Shown here piece after piece: positions 5,047 through 5,728 of a DNA stretch of 5,728 nucleotides. Below the pieces are notes generated by a model, which was not told where the DNA came from, ran no database searches, and saw nothing but the letters and a program-made list of their open reading frames with translations. Source of the DNA: Chitinophagaceae bacterium (GTDB taxonomy: Bacteria; Bacteroidota; Bacteroidia; Chitinophagales; Chitinophagaceae); contig JANXWM010000623.1 in assembly GCA_025351145.1 (NCBI GenBank), forward strand, positions 1 through 5,728, written 5' to 3'. Within the stretch, counting starts at the first letter, position 1. Every line of letters starts with the position of its first letter. The position numbers and the translations under genes were made by a program.

Positions 5047-5728
5047 CTACATATTAAAACTAAGGTTGCGTATAAGCGTGGCGGGTAATGCAGGCAGTTT
5101 GCTACGTTCGATAAGAAAACTGGTAAGGCCGGCAAACTCTTTAAAAATATAATGTTTATCGAGCGCTGCACGCAGGTAATCCTTTCCGCTGCTGCCGCCT
5201 GTGCCAATGCGTGTGCCAATCATGCGCTGCACCATGTTCATGTGGCGGTAACGCCAGGTGCTCATTTGCTCATCAATTTCAAGCAAACTGTTTAGCAATT
5301 CAAAAGGCAAATGCATCATAGGGTAACCGCGGTAGAGCATGATGAACAATGCAGCCCTGCTTGCTTTGGCAGATAATTGGCCACTCATTTTTCCTTCTAT
5401 AAAAATATCATTAAATGCCTGCAGATTATTGCGCTCCGCTTCGGCAAGGCTGTTGCTGTAGCAGGCCCTGTATGTATTCCAGTAAGGGTGCAGGCCCTCT
5501 TCCGGGTGCATTGCAGTAAAATCTTTCCAGTGATCGTTGTTGTCAAAATACGGCATGCGCTCCAGCCATTGGTTTACAACCGAGAGCAGCGACCTTTCGT
5601 TCTCTGCATTTTTTATTTTGTTTATTTCTGGCTGCTTTAATTGCGAGGTATAATATTCTTTACCATAGCGTTCTTCAAACTGCAGGCCCAGCTTTGCTTC
5701 CAGCGTTTTAAACTGCCAGCTTTGAAAG
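5047..5728 (-). CDS. Tryptophan 2,3-dioxygenase, N-terminus outside window
   Basis: The minus-strand frame is open from the window edge to a TAG at 5049-5047, giving 226 residues of the C-terminal part. It is a cytoplasmic heme enzyme that cleaves L-tryptophan to N-formylkynurenine, the first step of the kynurenine pathway. Visible family motifs: FQSWQFKTLEAKLG at the start of the visible part (family form FQSxQFRxLExxLG); WRYRHMNMVQRMIG, in which the His at visible residue 162 is the expected axial heme ligand; GTGGSSG at visible residues 175-181, the loop that contacts the substrate amino and carboxylate groups; and YLRAALDKHYIFKEF near the end. The distal-pocket histidine should lie in the missing N-terminus. 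An internal ATG at 5556 is not the start, since conserved residues continue upstream. It converges on the thioredoxin-fold gene across the repeat element. The symbol would be kynA or tdo2 depending on convention. Confidence 0.95.
   Translation of the reverse strand, partial: FQSWQFKTLEAKLGLQFEERYGKEYYTSQLKQPEINKIKNAENERSLLSVVNQWLERMPYFDNNDHWKDFTAMHPEEGLHPYWNTYRACYSNSLAEAERNNLQAFNDIFIEGKMSGQLSAKASRAALFIMLYRGYPMMHLPFELLNSLLEIDEQMSTWRYRHMNMVQRMIGTRIGTGGSSGKDYLRAALDKHYIFKEFAGLTSFLIERSKLPALPATLIRNLSFNM

Noticed and set aside
5047..5556. Tryptophan 2,3-dioxygenase starting at the internal ATG 5556
   Set aside because: Conserved family sequence (FQSWQFKTLEAKLG) continues upstream in frame to the window edge.

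Overview
The window looks like a chromosomal stretch from a member of the Bacteroidota, most likely a Chitinophagaceae-type organism. This rests on the protein families (a short MerR regulator with a VRFWENEF helix, a secreted M28 peptidase with an MEGRE motif, a CNNM/CorC protein), on A/T-rich starts without Shine-Dalgarno sequences, and on a TAnnTTTG-type promoter box. The assignment comes from family recognition, not from a database search.

Layout. Positions 1-614 (minus) hold the N-terminal part of a secreted M28 metallopeptidase. Ten bases upstream in transcription order lies rpiB (625-1080, minus). A 236-bp gap (1081-1316) then holds an intergenic repeat element built on a perfect 23-bp inverted repeat. 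tatC (1317-2174, minus) follows, and upstream of it a CNNM/CBS/CorC_HlyC membrane protein (2282-3532, minus). A 134-bp divergent control region (3533-3666) separates these from a plus-strand pair: a MerR-type regulator (3667-4269) and an exported thioredoxin-fold protein (4266-4802), whose start and stop codons overlap as ATGA. The convergent gap 4803-5046 holds a second copy of the intergenic element. The window ends inside tryptophan 2,3-dioxygenase (5047-5728, minus, N-terminus cut off).

How the parts relate. Most genes are housekeeping or envelope functions: Tat export, pentose phosphate isomerisation, peptide turnover, ion transport and tryptophan catabolism. No phage, CRISPR, toxin-antitoxin or defence system is visible. 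The best candidate for something undescribed is the repeat family. Its two copies, 3.5 kb apart, share conserved ends of about 40 and 48 bp and inverted arms, yet their interiors are unrelated and each interior carries its own short repeats. The second notable point is a textbook-like sliding-clamp-binding pentapeptide (QLDLF) at the very N-terminus of the MerR regulator.
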